From Lampris incognitus (Eukaryota; Chordata; Actinopteri; Lampriformes; Lampridae): a DNA stretch of 64,000 bases. Positions 63,972-64,000 of this stretch are shown piece after piece. Position 1 is the stretch's first letter, and each line of letters begins with the position of its first letter. The stretch lies in the NCBI RefSeq assembly GCF_029633865.1, contig NC_079216.1:18072505-18136504 (forward strand). The letters are read 5' to 3'. The notes beneath the pieces are model-generated. The model made no database searches, had not been told where the DNA came from, and saw only the letters and a program-made list of their open reading frames with translations. The translations under genes were made by a program, and so were the position numbers.

Positions 63972-64000
63972 TGGTAGATAGACAGACAGACACAGGTGAT

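Overview
The window is from a teleost fish nuclear genome. The only host gene I can define is the 5' part of an alpha7-class nicotinic acetylcholine receptor subunit gene (chrna7; a close alpha7-group paralogue such as chrna8 or chrna11 is possible). Five coding exons lie on the + strand at 4536-4590, 10460-10599, 51142-51186, 60385-60494 and 62184-62263. Their lengths (55+, 140, 45, 110 and 80 nt), intron phases (1, 0, 0, 2, 1) and translation match this gene family. The remaining exons (Cys-loop, transmembrane segments, cytoplasmic loop) lie past the right edge. Teleost origin is inferred from the mix of tRNA-derived SINEs, a Tc1-like element, Tx1-clade and L2-type LINEs and dinucleotide arrays. 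The species cannot be named from sequence alone.

Almost all the rest is mobile or repetitive DNA. Upstream (1-4535): a truncated SINE, a decayed hAT transposase gene split by another SINE, and the presumed promoter/5'UTR with a TC tract. Intron 1 (4591-10459): a CpG-dense start, a 2.2 kb minisatellite of 26-29 bp units, a small inverted-repeat element and a SINE with clear target duplications. A (TG)44 tract runs up to the exon 2 acceptor, and a complementary AC-rich tract begins 7 nt after the exon 2 donor.

Intron 2 (10600-51141, 40.5 kb) is a nested transposon stack. From left to right: a 5'-truncated LINE holding a solo LTR; two Tx1-clade LINE copies head to tail, each bounded by (TC)n; a Helitron inside the first copy; and, inside the second copy, an orphan ORF, a deleted endogenous retrovirus, two inverted-repeat elements (one carrying a THAP-type first exon), a solo LTR and an L2-type LINE with its own MITE. 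Next come a full-length Tc1-like transposon with an open transposase frame, SINEs carrying two different MITEs, an LTR-gag fragment, a piggyBac-like element, and a Gypsy element with apparently identical LTRs inserted into a miniature LTR (TRIM-like) element. A minisatellite and an L2/CR1-type ORF1 esterase remnant follow.

Introns 3 and 4 and the right end hold further SINEs, a GATA array, an L2-type 3' end, several perfect hairpins and a small Helitron carrying a Pif1-helicase fragment. No rRNA, tRNA gene or CRISPR array is supported. Layer order can be read from the insertions (host in LINE in ERV or MITE; TRIM then Gypsy). The points most relevant to the host gene are the repeats touching the splice sites of exon 2.
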